From contig CM038465.1 of the NCBI GenBank assembly GCA_021464415.1, positions 80,882,919 through 80,946,918 on the forward strand: a stretch of DNA of 64,000 nt, given 5' to 3'. A program made the position numbers and the translations under genes. The notes under the pieces were generated by a model. It did no database searches, was not told the origin of the DNA, and saw nothing but the letters and a program-made list of their open reading frames with translations. Source of the DNA: Lonicera japonica (lineage: Eukaryota; Streptophyta; Magnoliopsida; Dipsacales; Caprifoliaceae). Of the stretch, positions 9,926 through 22,559 are shown in pieces (position 1 is the stretch's first letter; each line of letters opens with the position of its first letter).

Positions 9926-12841
9926 CCGATATCGAGGAATCAATCGCCGGATTGATAGAAGACGAAAGGAACTACGTTCCAGGAATCGATTATGTCGAGA
10001 GGTTTCAATCTCAATCAGCCGAAGCATCTGCTAGAGAAGAATCTGTTGCATGGATTCTCAAGGTATATATATATATATATATATGAAACATTAAATATCT
10101 ATTATCGTTTTTCTTCACTCTTCACGCTTCACTAACCAACCTGCGCAGATGCTTCATCGAAGCCCTAGAGCACGGGTTTTGGATTTGTCAGTAATTACGA
10201 TAGTACCACAGCGCACGTTTCGAATATAGTTATTTATTATGCTACAGTGCGCCGGTGGTTATCTTCACCTAAACAGATCCATTTAGTGAACATTTTACGT
10301 ACGATGTTTGATCGAGCTAGCAAAATCACAGATTCAATACTCGGGTTTGAATTTGAGAGGCGCATATTAGCACTTCCAGAAGTTCTAACTTGCGCCGGGG
10401 TGTTGTGTTTTCAGGAGGATGTAGTTATAGAGATATGGTATACATCGCAGATTTTAGGAAATCATGATAGAATATTGTCCATTGATCAGTTTCAGTTTCA
10501 ATACTGAATTAAACTAACTAATTGAATGCAAAAGGGAGATGATCGACTGTTTTTGTTTTGCAGGTCCAACGCTACTACTGTTTCCAGCCATTGACGGCGT
10601 ATCTGGCAGTTAATTACCTGGATCGGTTCTTGTACTCTCGCCGCTTGCCGACGGTACACTCCGTCACCGTCAAGTTAACCTCAAAATTATCTAAACTTTT
10701 CAATAATCATTTTTTAAAGACAGTTTGATTGTTGTTGGGAGAGTTAAGCATATTGACTTTTCAAACGCGCAATAAAAGCCGAAAAGGACCGCGTCCAATA
10801 GAGAGACCAGGGATGTTGTGTACGTATATATTAATTATTACCTCAATAGTCACTATAACGGTATATATAAGCAACAGTATGAAAATACGGGAAACTAAAG
10901 ACCAAGTAATTTGTTGTTAACTACTTGTCTCTAGCTAATAATAGATTTATAGTATTATTATATATCTACAAACTTTATAAGTTTCGCTTTGGGAAAAAAA
11001 TAAAACTAGTTGGTACAAATATATCTTGCAATAAAAGGCTGATTGATGTCTAATCATTCTGTAAATAATTCGAGCAATGTCATGTCACTCATTCTAAAAA
11101 TAAATAAAAATTCAAAAACCACAATTCAAAAAATAAACATTTCTTAAATAATTTTAGCTAAGTGGATTGCTACTCAACTCAAAAAAAAGTCCTAAAAAAA
11201 CACGACATAAAAGTAATTAGTGGTGTTAGTTTGTAGACCCGGATAAAATAGTTAATTGAGTTATTTTATCATGATATCGTGTTTATGTATAGAGAGATGT
11301 ATATGATACATATATATTTTAATCAGGGATGGTTGTTGATGAATGGCTAGGCATTAATTATCATATCTCATACTAAAAGTGTTCGTATGGATGGCCCTTT
11401 GTCTCTTCTGATTCTTCCTAATCCGTTGATTCAATAAAATAAAATGATATTAGTATACAATATTGTCCGGCCGTTGATTCAATAAAATAAAATGATATTA
11501 GTATACAAGATTGTCCGGTAGAACATACATAAACAATGTTTGGAATCAAAACTGGGAACTAATTTAGCATTAATAAATGCAATTATGTGAACTGAGTTTA
11601 CAATATTTTTGTTTTTGAATGATTTCAGCAAACAAGTGGGTGGCCATTGCAACTCTTATGTGTGGCTTGCTTGTCATTAGCTGCTAAGATGGAGGAACCG
11701 CTGGTTCCTTCTCTTTTGGGTCTTCAGGCAATTATCTCATCCATATAATAAATATACTTTAATTTTAAGTTTAATAGTGATCAATACATATTAACGCGCG
11801 CTATTAATGGAACTAATGACATTGTTGGTCAATCGGTCAATTTTATATAATTTCACAGGTTGAAGGTGCAAAATATATTTTCGAACCAAGAACAATCCGA
11901 CGAATGGAGTTTCTTGTACTCGGTATTCTGGATTGGAGGCTACGGTCCATTACACCATTCAGCTTTATTGCCTTCTTCGCCTACAAAATTGATTCGACAG
12001 GAACCTATACTGGTTTCCTTATTTCGAAGGCCACTGAAATTATTCTATCTAATATCTTAGGTACGTAATTAAAGTGTGCATATAGTATAACATTTATATA
12101 TTCTTGCTTGCACTCATATATATATATATATATATATACATACATACATATAATATGGCTATATATACCACCTCTATATATCCATATCCATATTAATTAT
12201 ATAACACGGACAGAGCCTTAACTAATTCTGTGGAATTTTATTAAATTAAACTAGATGTTTTACTGTTTGATTAAACCAGAGGCTACTTTTCTCGAGTATT
12301 GGCCCTCATGTATTGCTGCTGCAACAATACTTTGTGCTGCTAACCATCTTCCCAATTTCTCTCTGGTTAATGCTGAAGATGCTGAAGCATGGTGTGATGG
12401 ACTTTGTAAAGTACGTAAGCATGCCTCATTTTAATTAAATCAAGGTTGGCCTTATTTATAATAAAAATTGGTTCGTACCAGCTACATGCCCGCCCAATTA
12501 CATACCATATATACTGATTTGTGTTTGATATTCTGCCACCATTTTATCGTTGAATACTGTATCATCTTTTTTGATTTATTTATCTATGTGTACATATGTC
12601 AACTAAAAGGAACCGGCCATTTTTGCAGGAGAAGATAACAAGCTGCTACCGACTAATGCAAGAAATTGGGGTTGATAACAGGGGAAGGAAGCCTCCAAAA
12701 GTGCTCCCCCAGTTCCGGGTCACGAGTCGGGTAAAAAGGGGGTCCAGTGACACCTCATCCTCCTCATCATCTTCATCTTATAAAAGGAGAAAATTAAATA
12801 ATAGCTTGTGGGCAGATGACGACAGAGGGAGCTCTAATTGA
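9820..12841 (+). CDS. CYCD1;1: D-type cyclin, CYCD1 group (6 exons, 325 aa)
   Basis: This cyclin activates CDKA and drives G1/S entry by inactivating the retinoblastoma-related protein. The exons are 9820-10062, 10564-10653, 11629-11727, 11859-12060, 12280-12410 and 12629-12841. Frames join cleanly to 325 aa, against about 339 in Arabidopsis CYCD1;1. The RBR-binding motif LxCxE is present as LLCCE (residues 12-16). The N-terminal cyclin box runs from about residue 50 to 165 and includes REESVAWILK (phase-0 junction with exon 2), LAVNYLDRF and LAAKMEE with Lys131. A C-terminal cyclin fold follows, then a Ser-rich tail (296-305) and a basic KRRKL (307-311) that could be nuclear-targeting. The start MSIS aligns with an internal Met of the Arabidopsis protein and has no in-frame upstream ATG. 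Intron 3 (11728-11858) starts with GC instead of GT. Intron 2 carries a 48-bp tandem duplication. Upstream ORFs overlap the start. Confidence 0.95.
11423..11518 (+). repeat. 48-bp tandem duplication in CYCD1 intron 2
   Basis: Two nearly identical 48-bp units begin CCGTTGATTCAATAAAAT (11423-11470 and 11471-11518) and end TTGTCCGG, differing at about one position. The near identity suggests a recent duplication. Confidence 0.85.
11728..11858 (+). other. GC-AG intron (CYCD1 intron 3)
   Basis: The exon ends CTTCAG and the intron begins GCAATT and ends TTTCACAG. Only this boundary joins GLQ to VEGAKYIFEP in frame, as expected from the cyclin family. GC donors are the commonest non-GT donors of the major spliceosome and usually follow a strong AG, as here. 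No in-frame GT donor nearby restores the conserved residues. Confidence 0.8.
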
Positions 12842-13583
12842 TGAGAAAAAAAAATCACAAAAAAAAAAAAAGAAAGCGAGAAAAGAAAATGGCGGTGCAA
12901 GTGGTCTGGCCTGGTCTGGTCTGGAATCCTCAATATTTTATGTGGGAGGATTTGAGATAAAAAATTTGACAGAGGGTGATGTAGATTATTAGTATATGTA
13001 TGTATGTATGTATGAGAGAGTTCTTTGGGATTTATTAATTTTTTTGTTGGTGGGTTTTGCCATTCAATAATGGTTGTGCAGATTCCCAAGGGAGGGGGAT
13101 TTGGTATATATATTTTTATATATTATTTTGGTGTGAGAAAGTGAGTATGAAAGGAAGAGTGTTTAATTAATCGTACTAGTGGAGTCATGGAGTGTGAAAG
13201 TAGAAGTTGGGAGTTGATCGAATTCAAAGTAGCATTGATTATTGAATATTTGAGTGAAGAGGGATGGTGGGACCAAATGCTTTGAGTTTTGAGAGGAAAA
13301 AATAAAAAAATCAATGAACTGGCTTTAAAAATATGGGACTGAGCTTTGAAGTTTGAGCCTCTCTTCATTTTGGTATTAAGTCAAGCTGCAAATCCCGGCC
13401 ACCATCATTACTTCAACTTTTGACACAGATATGAAGAAAAAGCTCAATGAAGTGAAGAAGAAAAGAGACAACAACAGGATAATAAGGTGGCTCCATCTAA
13501 TAGAGACATTTGAGTGGTATGTGTGTGTACATGCTTGTAGTGTGTTTGACACGTGTGTATTGAGTGATATTTTACTCTTTCTT

Positions 13584-13595
13584 TTTGGCGGGAAA
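13584..13595. promoter_or_regulatory. Perfect E2F/DP-type site
   Basis: TTTGGCGGGAAA is the full E2F consensus (complement TTTCCCGCCAAA). It lies about 740 bp downstream of the CYCD1 stop codon. Whether it acts on CYCD1, on an unseen transcript, or on nothing is unknown. Confidence 0.4.
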
Positions 13596-14170
13596 TGCCT
13601 CTGGTAGTCCTAACCATATACTGGACTCTTTTTTGAGTGATAATTCACGCGTGTATGGTTTACACGTGTGTATTATTTTTTTTAAATTTAAATTTTCATT
13701 CCTTTTTTTTATTGGAGGGAAAAAAAAACCCTTCTCTTATTGGCCTAACCTATACAAAGGTCTTTGGGGCCTTTTTTTGATGCGTGCTGTATTTGGATTC
13801 ATTAAATATGAAATTTTCATATATATATATATATATATATATTTCATCATTTTTACTTAAGTTTTGATAAAATTAGATATTATAAATTTTTATTCTTATT
13901 ACTACGTATATGTATTATGGTAATCGTATATCATATTTGAAATATAATAAATGTGACATTGAAGTTGGCCTTTTTATTTGCGCACCATAAACGCCAGCCA
14001 TGCACGTGAATGATGATAAGAAAAGGTATGTAGCTTTTTTTGCATTTGGTTATTATGTTATAATGGTTAATTGGAATTTTGTGAGGCGCAGGGTCAAGTG
14101 AAGGGACTAGTTGGTCCCACAAGCAATTTTTATATCTGGATAATTGAATATGTGACTGACAGTTGTTGTT

Positions 14171-14200
14171 CTCTCCTCTCCTCTCCTCTCCTCTCCTCTC
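14171..14200. repeat. CTCTC microsatellite
   Basis: The 5-bp unit CTCTC is repeated six times, followed by ACGG. It lies in intergenic sequence. Confidence 0.9.
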
Positions 14201-17200
14201 ACGGATTTCACATAATTTTGCATGATTTCATTTGAACTGATCGGTTGTATATACCCCATTATATAAAGTAGTGTTTAATCTTATATATACCAGCCGATGA
14301 ATATTACTTGAATTGGACCACTAAAACTAGCATCTACATACTACTGTCCCAGATTGATATCAAAGGGGGTGAAATCGTAATTCTTCCTAGAATTATTCTT
14401 TATTAATTTTTTTTTATAAATTAAAGCTACATGTATATAATATATGTAATGAAAAAAGCATTGGGTGAGATTTGTTATTCGAGTTGAGAGAAAAAATAAA
14501 AGGTAGAAATGTTAAATGCTGAAATCCACAACCTTAACATTATGGTCGGTAGTTTTTAAAGCTCATATTATCGACAATTTCATCTATTTATAAAATATAT
14601 ATTATTACTTTGCTCGCTAAGGACATATATTCTAAATCTTATATGTATCTTAATATATACTACGTACATGAATATCTAAAATAATGGTACATAATTATGT
14701 TTATTAAATACAAATGCATTTTAATTTAAATGTCGTTGATAGTACTTGTGTTTAGGTATTTTAAAATTGAGTTTATTCTGATGTTAATAGAAGGTAGGTT
14801 GAAATGAGATACTACTGTACCTCATAGTAAAAACAAAAACAAAATGAAATAATTATTAGCGATGCCCTTTAAACAGGCAGCTTGGAGAAAAATCCCGATC
14901 CCCCGACATAAAGGGTACATGTCACTGTTGGCCCCCTAGCTAAGGTAAGTTAAAGGTAACCCTACAAATATATAACCCTACAAAATGAAATATTTTTTTT
15001 TGCTTTTGAGGAGTTTCTTGCATTTGTCCTATTAAATTATCATCTCCGAAACATGTGGCGATGTCGTTTTAATTTGATTCGGAATCAGTCCTCAACACAG
15101 CTAGCTGTTTCATGGACCATGCGTATGGCTGGAGGGAGGGGGCCGGGGGTGTTTGAAGAAATACTACCAAGTTTTCTTTGCCAGTGTACTTTTTCTTTCT
15201 TTCCTTTTTTCTTCGATCAGTACATTTTTTACCATTTATACTTGGACTTAGTTGCATGTTTGGACCCCTTCTTCCCTGATCGATATTATTCTGGGGATGC
15301 AAAAAAAGAGCTCCACCTATTTTTAATTTTCTTTTAGGAGGTCTTATATAATTAATAATACTTTGAATATATGATTAGGGTAGTTATATTGCCAAATAAA
15401 TTATACATTTGTCAGAGCAAAATATTGCATATTTATAATGTTATATATTGTTTTGATAATCATCATATATAATCGTTTTGGCAATATTGTCACTCAATTT
15501 ATAATTAATGTACTAAACATATATTATTATAAATATTTTTTTTATATATATATTTCTAATTTTCAATTGTGTTGTATTTATTACCTCTCATTAATTAAAA
15601 GGGCAAAATCAAAAAAGTACAGTAAATATGAGATCGACAAAATATTCTTTAAATTAAAAAAAAAATCTTAATTTGAGGACACTGGGACTTTATAATTAGT
15701 CTATCGTATCAATTTAATGAAATCTTGATATTTGTTCTAATTTTTACTGCATATAAAATCATTGCAATCTCTTCTTAATGGTTAATGCTGACAAATTGGA
15801 CCGTTTTGAAATTCTTTTATCTATAAATTTCCTTATATATTAATAATTTGGAGACAAGTATAAACAGTGTACAAAATAAAATAAATTTCTTTTTGGGGAT
15901 GAATTCTTGAGAAATTGAACAAGTAAGTTGTATAAATTAAATTATAAGTAGATGAAAAAAGGATCTTTTTCTTTCTAATGCAGAAAAAGAGATATTAAAC
16001 AAGTACATGATTATTTCCTTCTCGAGAGAGCCATTTACTTAACTCGGTGTATTCCTATATACGGAGGGTTTTGACTGTTAAAAATAAAATAACTACTGCA
16101 CATAAAGAATATAATATCATCATGTACTTTGCGTAAAATTTGTTTGATAATAACATTCATTAATGAAACTCGCGAATTTCAAACTTGTATTTTATTAATT
16201 AAAATTTATCTTTTAAATGAGTCCTTCATTTCAGACAACTAAACCATCCCAAGAGATTTTAAATAATTGGTTTAGAAAAACATATTTTAATTTGTAGTCT
16301 GTTTAATCGGCAGGAGTGCTATAAAAAAAATGTCGTTTGAATATGTATGGAGCAAGCGGATTTATTTGGCGATCAACACATACGCAAAAGATACTAAATT
16401 AATTTGCTCATGAACGAACTTAGAAAAGACAAAAAGTTTATACAAAATTAGAAAGGTAGCTTAATTAAGAAGACAAATGACAAGACATCCATGTAATTTC
16501 ACACACACATAATTATATTCTCCTTCTATATACGCATACATATATGCAAATAAATAATATTTCTTTCACAAATCGGGGCAAAAACATTCATATTTGTATA
16601 AACCCACATTAAGACAAGAATAATCTGTCTCTAATCTGGCAGCCCGTTAATAGTAAAATTAACCATATATTCTCTTTGTCTCAAATTAATATATAATCTT
16701 ATTTTGATTTTGATATTTTTTAGAAAAACAATAATTTCAACCACGTAATTAATGGTTAAAAATACGTTGAACTTAATTATTTTTAATTTTGATATATTAA
16801 TTATGTCATAAAAACAAAACTAGACTATCAATTTATGACAAAGGTGTAGTAGCAATTATAAAAGCAGGCCAAATTTTAGTAGGTGCAATATGCAGCGCAG
16901 TAATTAGTGGATATCTTCAAAATTTCGAAGTAAAAATTCAAAGGCGTGGTAGTGACGAAGTGCTTACTCATTGCATGCAGGGATGAAAGGTAGATCAAGT
17001 ACCTCTCGATCTTTTACGAATTTTGGATTTTGTCGCTAAAATATATATATATATATATATACGTTCCCCCATTATGAAAAGCCAAAATCTATCTATCTAT
17101 AAACGTATGACAGTTTATCATCAATCTCTAACCATATATTAATATATATATATATATTGCTAATAGAGTACTTGCATATATGTAATTAATTAATATACTT

Positions 17201-18693
17201 ATAAAATCTCCCAAAATAAGCATTATTTAGTAATATATATATAATTAGTAAATCATCGACTGCTAGTTAAAACTCAAAATTAATTAAGAACATAAACCAA
17301 ACCAATCAAAATAACTAATTAAAGGTAACTCAAATGGCATAGAGGTCCCCAATATATGTATTGACAACTTTAAATAAACGAACAACTACTACTTTATGAT
17401 AAGATATGAATATTGGAGGGCCAACCTAAAGATTATATATATATATATATATGACACAAATTCATATAACAAAAATAAAATAAAATGTTGATGCTAAAAG
17501 TGTGGGAATCCTATGTACGTGTAATGCAAAAGCAGCCAAAAATATATACTTTCTCTTTGCCAATGAAATTCTTTCTTTTTTCTTCAGGGGAATTTAAACT
17601 TTATAGTGTCCATATGACAAAGATAGAGGACCTCTTAAAAAATCACCTTTAATTTTTTTCCCCTTCCTTTTAGCAATTGGATTTGTAAAAAAAAAAAATG
17701 AAAAAAGAAAAAAAATGATATCGTGGGGTTTCTGCAAAAGCTCATATATATATATGATTCGTATATAATATATAGGACCCTTTCCCTTTGGCACTAATAA
17801 AGAGTTTCAAAAGGTGGAATGATTCTGAATTTATATGGAGAGATTATGCATATACTTATGGGGTGGGTTCCGGTTTTTGTGCTGAATGCAAGACAGCAAC
17901 AACTCTCTTAAGTCCATGGGGCACTTGATCATGTCACCTTCTCATCTCTATTTTTCAGAAAAAAAGTATAGTACGATAAAATGCTGTTTGTATTTTACCA
18001 CTTTATGTATATATATATATATAGGAGTATATTTCTAGAAAGGATCAAGTTTGTGGTCTTTAAATACGGAGTAGCCATTTTGAGGGGGTAAACGAATTAA
18101 TTTTTTGATAAAACTTGGTAAAGATGAATTTCATGATCAATAGGTCATCTCTAACAATTTTTTTCATAAAACTCAACCAGAAATGGTACGTCTCTTGAGG
18201 TTTGTGAAATGGGCCTGCTAAGCTCTCTCAGACTAGTTGATTTTTGTTTACCGCGCATTCATACTATTACACAACGGAAATAAGAACATTCACAAGTTGA
18301 TTTTAATATATCAATCACCATTGCCCCAACCTAGCTAACTTTTTTTTTTTTGGCCTGAAACCTAGCTAACTTGACATTGGCTTTATATTATTTTACAACT
18401 GTGAATGTTCTTATATAGTTTGGCCTTGTATTTATTAATCACATCCATTTTGTGCTATTTAAGTCCCATGCGTGAAATCTTTTATAATAAATTAAGAAAA
18501 GAAGAATTAATGCTTTTTTTTTTTTTACTTCATAATCTTAACACATATTCTTACAAAGTGTATTATATGATCAACGAGTTATAATTTCACAAAATACAAT
18601 TTATATAATACACGTCTATAAAAATATTCCGTAAATTTTTCTAAGTAAATATAGCAATACTCTAAAGAAAGTACAGTGGACCGACTTTAGCCT

Positions 18694-18720
18694 GGGGGGT
18701 GGGGCCCGTGGGGGGGGGGG
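18694..18720 (+). other. G-run cluster, potential G-quadruplex
   Basis: There are runs of six, four and eleven G separated by T and CCCGT in a locally GC-rich patch. This could form a G-quadruplex. The long homopolymer may also be of uncertain length in the assembly. Confidence 0.5.
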
Positions 18721-19404
18721 ATATTAACACTGTAGGCTTGCTCTTAGGATTCCAATACCAAAGCAAATGCATGAAAAGACTACATATATATATATATATA
18801 TATGTAGGAAATGAAGAGTAAGCGAGAAGTGCTATAGGATATGATATAGCTATCGATCGATGTCGAAGGAGCGTCATATGTGGAAATTAATGTCTTTCCC
18901 TTTTATATATATTTCATTTTTTGGGTGATAGTGGCTGCACCTCTATTTTTCCGCTAAGTGGCCGGAGACAAAAGAGTCACCCATTCAATCATCAACTATT
19001 TCATATTTGACTTTATCCCAAATGAGGAGTCTTATTTTAATTTGTTTTCTTTCAAAATACCACAAGTAACATAATTATATTTAAAAATAAAATTTATTTT
19101 AAAAAATGGCGATATATAATAAATTGGTCAATTATATGTGTTTTACAAAATAAAATTATATTATTCAAATGTGTCTAATAAAAAAGTGGAAGGAGAGAAT
19201 ACACACATCATATATCGAATGTCATATATAAAATTTAATTTATGTAATGGTCAGAGACAAAGTAAACACCGACTCCTTTAAGTTATTATATAGGCCGTCT
19301 TTATTGGTAAAGTTGATATGGTAGCTAGGATATTGTGGTGTATTTACTATTTAGCCTACCTGTCCAAAAAATTATGCATTGCAAAAAGGTAAAAATCTAT
19401 CTTG

Positions 19405-19650
19405 CACGATACATTAATTGTGTATCGGGTAAAAGGCAAATCCTTTCCCATCTTGCACGATACATTGTATATTGTGTGATGGAAAAAAGCCTCACACCAT
19501 ACATTGTGTATCGTGTGAAGGTAATGGTAATATCTCCAACAACTAGAATTCAAATATTTACAACTACCTTTCACACACAATGTATCTTATGAAAGAAAAA
19601 TATTATGGCACGTACGATACACAACGTATCTCGTGCAAAGCCACACCTCG
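19405..19650. repeat. Array of five imperfect palindromes related to CACGATACATTGTGTATCGTG
   Basis: Near-palindromic segments of about 25-30 bp occur at about 19404, 19452, 19490, 19568 and 19610. All are built from CACGATACA or TGTATCGTG and variants, in a segment with slightly higher GC than its flanks. Reading frames on both strands here are only shadows of the repeat. The surroundings (19296-19795) may be one transposon, with ATTGGTAAAG near the left end and its complement near the right, but the ends are not clear. Confidence 0.6.
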
Positions 19651-19799
19651 TAGGCCGCTAAATTTGGTATTGCTTTAGAATTTAGCCACCATATTAGCGA
19701 ATTAGAGCGTGCAATATGTAGCCCACAAATGCCAAATTTACCCTATTAGGATGTTGTAATGGAAATGAACTTGTAGAACGATTTTCTTTACCAATATTG

Positions 19800-21890
19800 A
19801 CACAGTGTCCAACACAAGAAGGGAAGGAAAAATTGCTGAAATTCCTATAAGCTTTGAATCGTACGTGGTCAGGCTGAACAACCGAACAATGATACTATTT
19901 TAATTAACAAAACCTACTAAAATGGGTGTGTGTGTGTATATATATATATGTATGTATCGGATGAAGTTGGATTAAAGAGGTAAATTAAGCAAACCTATAA
20001 ATCATAATTTTTATAGTCTTGCATGTCAATAAAAGGTCAAAGAATAAAAAGTCGATGTCAAAAAAGATTTTGCTATTTAATATTTGGCCATAAGCTTGTA
20101 CATCCTTCACATTAAAGGAAAAATCGTAGCAGTCATTGATTAAGAAATAATTTTAGTACATGGAGAATGTCTAGGTTACCCTGACGGTTCATTTGGTTCG
20201 AATTTTAAATTATTCTGAAATAATACATTATATTCCAAAGGATTTTCAATGTTTGGTTCATGTTTTAGATTATGAAAGTATGAATGCACCATTCAAGGAA
20301 TGGAATATTCCTTCAATTCTCTCCTTTTTAAATGCATGGGAATAGATGATTACTCTAAGTATTTTTTTTAAGATTATCTTTTAAGACCAAAATATCTATT
20401 CTATTTACCAAGACAATTTTTTTTCCATTTATATTAATTTAAAAGATTTTTTTGTTACATAAACATTTTTATTATTATTATTAAATACATATAACGACTT
20501 TTCACAGTTTTCAACAATAAAAATAAATTTTACCTCTGTAAGATTGTTAGAATTTGTCTTTTAATTTTATAAAATGAAGCATATTTTGGTAATTTATATG
20601 TATTTCACGCATATTATCGTTTGAACTAAATATATAAAAGTAATTTAACGTTCCAGGAAAAAAGAATTTATATCTGAACTAAATATTGGCAATGCATCTT
20701 AGATACCAAAAGCTTTTCAAGAATCTAGGAGACTTATTCTATTCCCAAAACTCGAATAAACAAACACTGAATGTGACCGGAAGAACATGAACGCCCTTAT
20801 TAATATATACGTGTATGTATATATATATAGAGGTAGGATCAAATGTGCACCATGTCGTAAGGATTTTCCATTTTCGCCCATTTACATTATGAGTTTTTGA
20901 TGAAATTTGGTAGAAATGATCTCTATGACGTGTAAATTATTTTCACCAAATTTCATCAAAAAAATTAACTAGGAAGTGGGTTAACTAACAAGATTGAAAT
21001 ATATACATGTCCAGAAACACATCAAAAGAATGAAACCCACAAGTTTTCAAGTGAGAGGTGTGAAAGAGGGCAAATGTCGCTTGAGTTAAAAGCTATTATA
21101 TACATATACAATTTATTTTATTTCTATTCATGGTAAGCTTTTATATGCAAGTTCCCTAATGGCATAATTTAACATTTTTATATACATACATATATATGTA
21201 TAATTATTATTTTTACCTCATTTAATTTCCCAAAAAGCAAAAAAAAATAAAAAAAATTAGAATTTGGTCTACTAAATACAATGTATTCAATTAATTCATC
21301 AATGGAAGAACTTTAGTAATGTGATGATCAGATTGCAACATTGTAGTAGACCGAGTGTAACGATGTTATGAATGAATTAATTGAAGTCTAAAAAATATAT
21401 GTTCCAACAATACTTTTATAAACTTTTGTGTAAATTTTGAATGAACAAATAAAATAGCAATACATGTTAGATATCATTTTGTGCAATTTTTAATTATTTT
21501 TTCTGGAATTTTGGTATACATAATACTATAATAACAATTTATCTTAAATTTATTAGTATTGATGAGTAGATTTCAGATATATATTTTTATTAAAATATAT
21601 TTTCTTTATTAAAAGTTATTAAATTTTAAAATTTTATAAAAAGATTGAAAAAAAAAATGGTAACGTGCTAATATAAACTTGAAGTGTATTTTGAATCGTA
21701 GACAGAGGTTGAAAGTGACTTTGTATAAATTACATAGAGAGAGAGAGGGAGATGGAGATCTGAAAACCCTAGGCGGACTCTACTTGGGCTTTTTATCCAT
21801 GTTAATAAAACAAAAGGAAGGTGACTTGGAATTGACAGGCCCACTATAGATGACCTTGGGCTTGAGCTGCCTTCCATTGTGGCCTTATTC
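19800..21890. other. Intergenic region with diverged MITE pieces, no gene
   Basis: Segment 20830-21010 is a diverged arm of the foldback family at 2768-3173 (AAATTTCATCAAAAAAATTA and AGGAAGTGGGTTAACTA). Segments near 20190-20770 and 21400-21700 look like old MITEs: GGTTCATTTGGTTCGAA at 20187, and an internal stretch like that of the TAA-type elements near 21470-21600. I cannot set boundaries. GC rises after 21700 without a supported gene. Confidence 0.4.
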
Positions 21891-22128
21891 TACACCTTCC
21901 TCTCTCCACTCCACTCCTCCAAGTAACACCACTTCAGAAATACACCCGATCCGATTTCCGTCTGCACAAAATATGGATGTATAGAGTCCAGTATTCAGAT
22001 TTTTTTATTTTTATTTAGTAATTGACGTTTGGTATTACAGGTAATTTTGAAATTCGGATTTGATTTGTTGAGGAAACTATCGGAAGATAAAGGAAAATTT
22101 TAGGGACGATGTCGAATTTCATGTGATG

Positions 22129-22383
22129 TTATATTGCAATAACAAAGCAGCATGTGATATCGTTCAAAATTCAGTTTAACGTGATATAATAAAACATGTC
22201 GAAGTGAATAATTCCTTTATCAAAGATAAATTAGAAGAAAATGTAGCAGTTGTGCCTCATATATGTTCGGAGTATCAGCTGGCTGATATACTTACTGATA
22301 TACTTACTAAGGCTGTTTTCAACAAAATAATTTTCAAATTAATCAGTAAGTTGGGCATGTTCAATATTTATACACTAACTTAA
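22129..22383 (+). pseudogene. Copia reverse transcriptase/RNase H C-terminal fragment
   Basis: The + frame reads YCNNKAACDIV, then an in-frame stop (TAA at about 22178), then IKHVEVNNSFIKDKLEE, SEYQLADILT, LTKAVF and SKLGMFNIYTLT before a stop at 22381-22383. This is the typical C-terminus of a Ty1/Copia polyprotein: the RNase H tail with KHVEVD-like and QLADILTK motifs. The word DILT is duplicated. It is a short, broken fragment; upstream gag, protease, integrase and most of the reverse transcriptase are missing. An LTR follows directly. Confidence 0.85.
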
Positions 22384-22559
22384 GGGGAGTGTTGGAATAT
22401 TCTATCTCGTTTGCTTATGCTATTAGGTTTAGGTTTTCTTTTTCTATTATGTTTCTCATTGTATTGTATAATCCTAACCTTGTAAATAGAGCTTCGCTTG
22501 TATCAATATTCATCAAGTAATCATAAATTCTCTGTCTTCTACTTTGAATTATATTCTCA
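22384..22559 (+). mobile_element. Copia polypurine tract and 3' LTR (about 170 bp)
   Basis: Right after the Copia stop codon comes AGGGGAG, then TGTTGGAATATTC at 22390, the usual polypurine tract to LTR junction. The LTR probably ends CTCA at 22559 and holds a TTGTAAATAGAGC motif. The 5' LTR is absent from the adjacent sequence, so the copy is truncated. Confidence 0.6.

Larger units (their letters stand above)
12842..19290. other. Long intergenic region with microsatellites, no gene supported
   Basis: The first few hundred bases are presumably the CYCD1 3' UTR, with a GTAT repeat at about 12994-13013. The rest has no reading frame that resembles a protein. Simple repeats include AT runs near 13819-13841, 17041-17060 and 18783-18803 and a CTCTC array at 14171-14200. 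Segment 18080-18180 resembles arms of the foldback family at 2768-3173. Segment 16668-16845 has weak Stowaway-like ends (TTTGTCTCAAATTAAT and a loose inverted match). A non-coding RNA cannot be excluded. Confidence 0.5.

Noticed and set aside
10247..10507. 86-codon frame just after CYCD1 exon 1
   Set aside because: It lies in intron 1. The conserved WILK-VQRYYCFQPLTAYL junction is rebuilt by skipping it, and its sequence matches nothing I know.
15053..15337. 94-codon frame and its 77-codon mirror in a GC-richer patch
   Set aside because: There is no recognisable domain, and T-rich runs dominate the second half.
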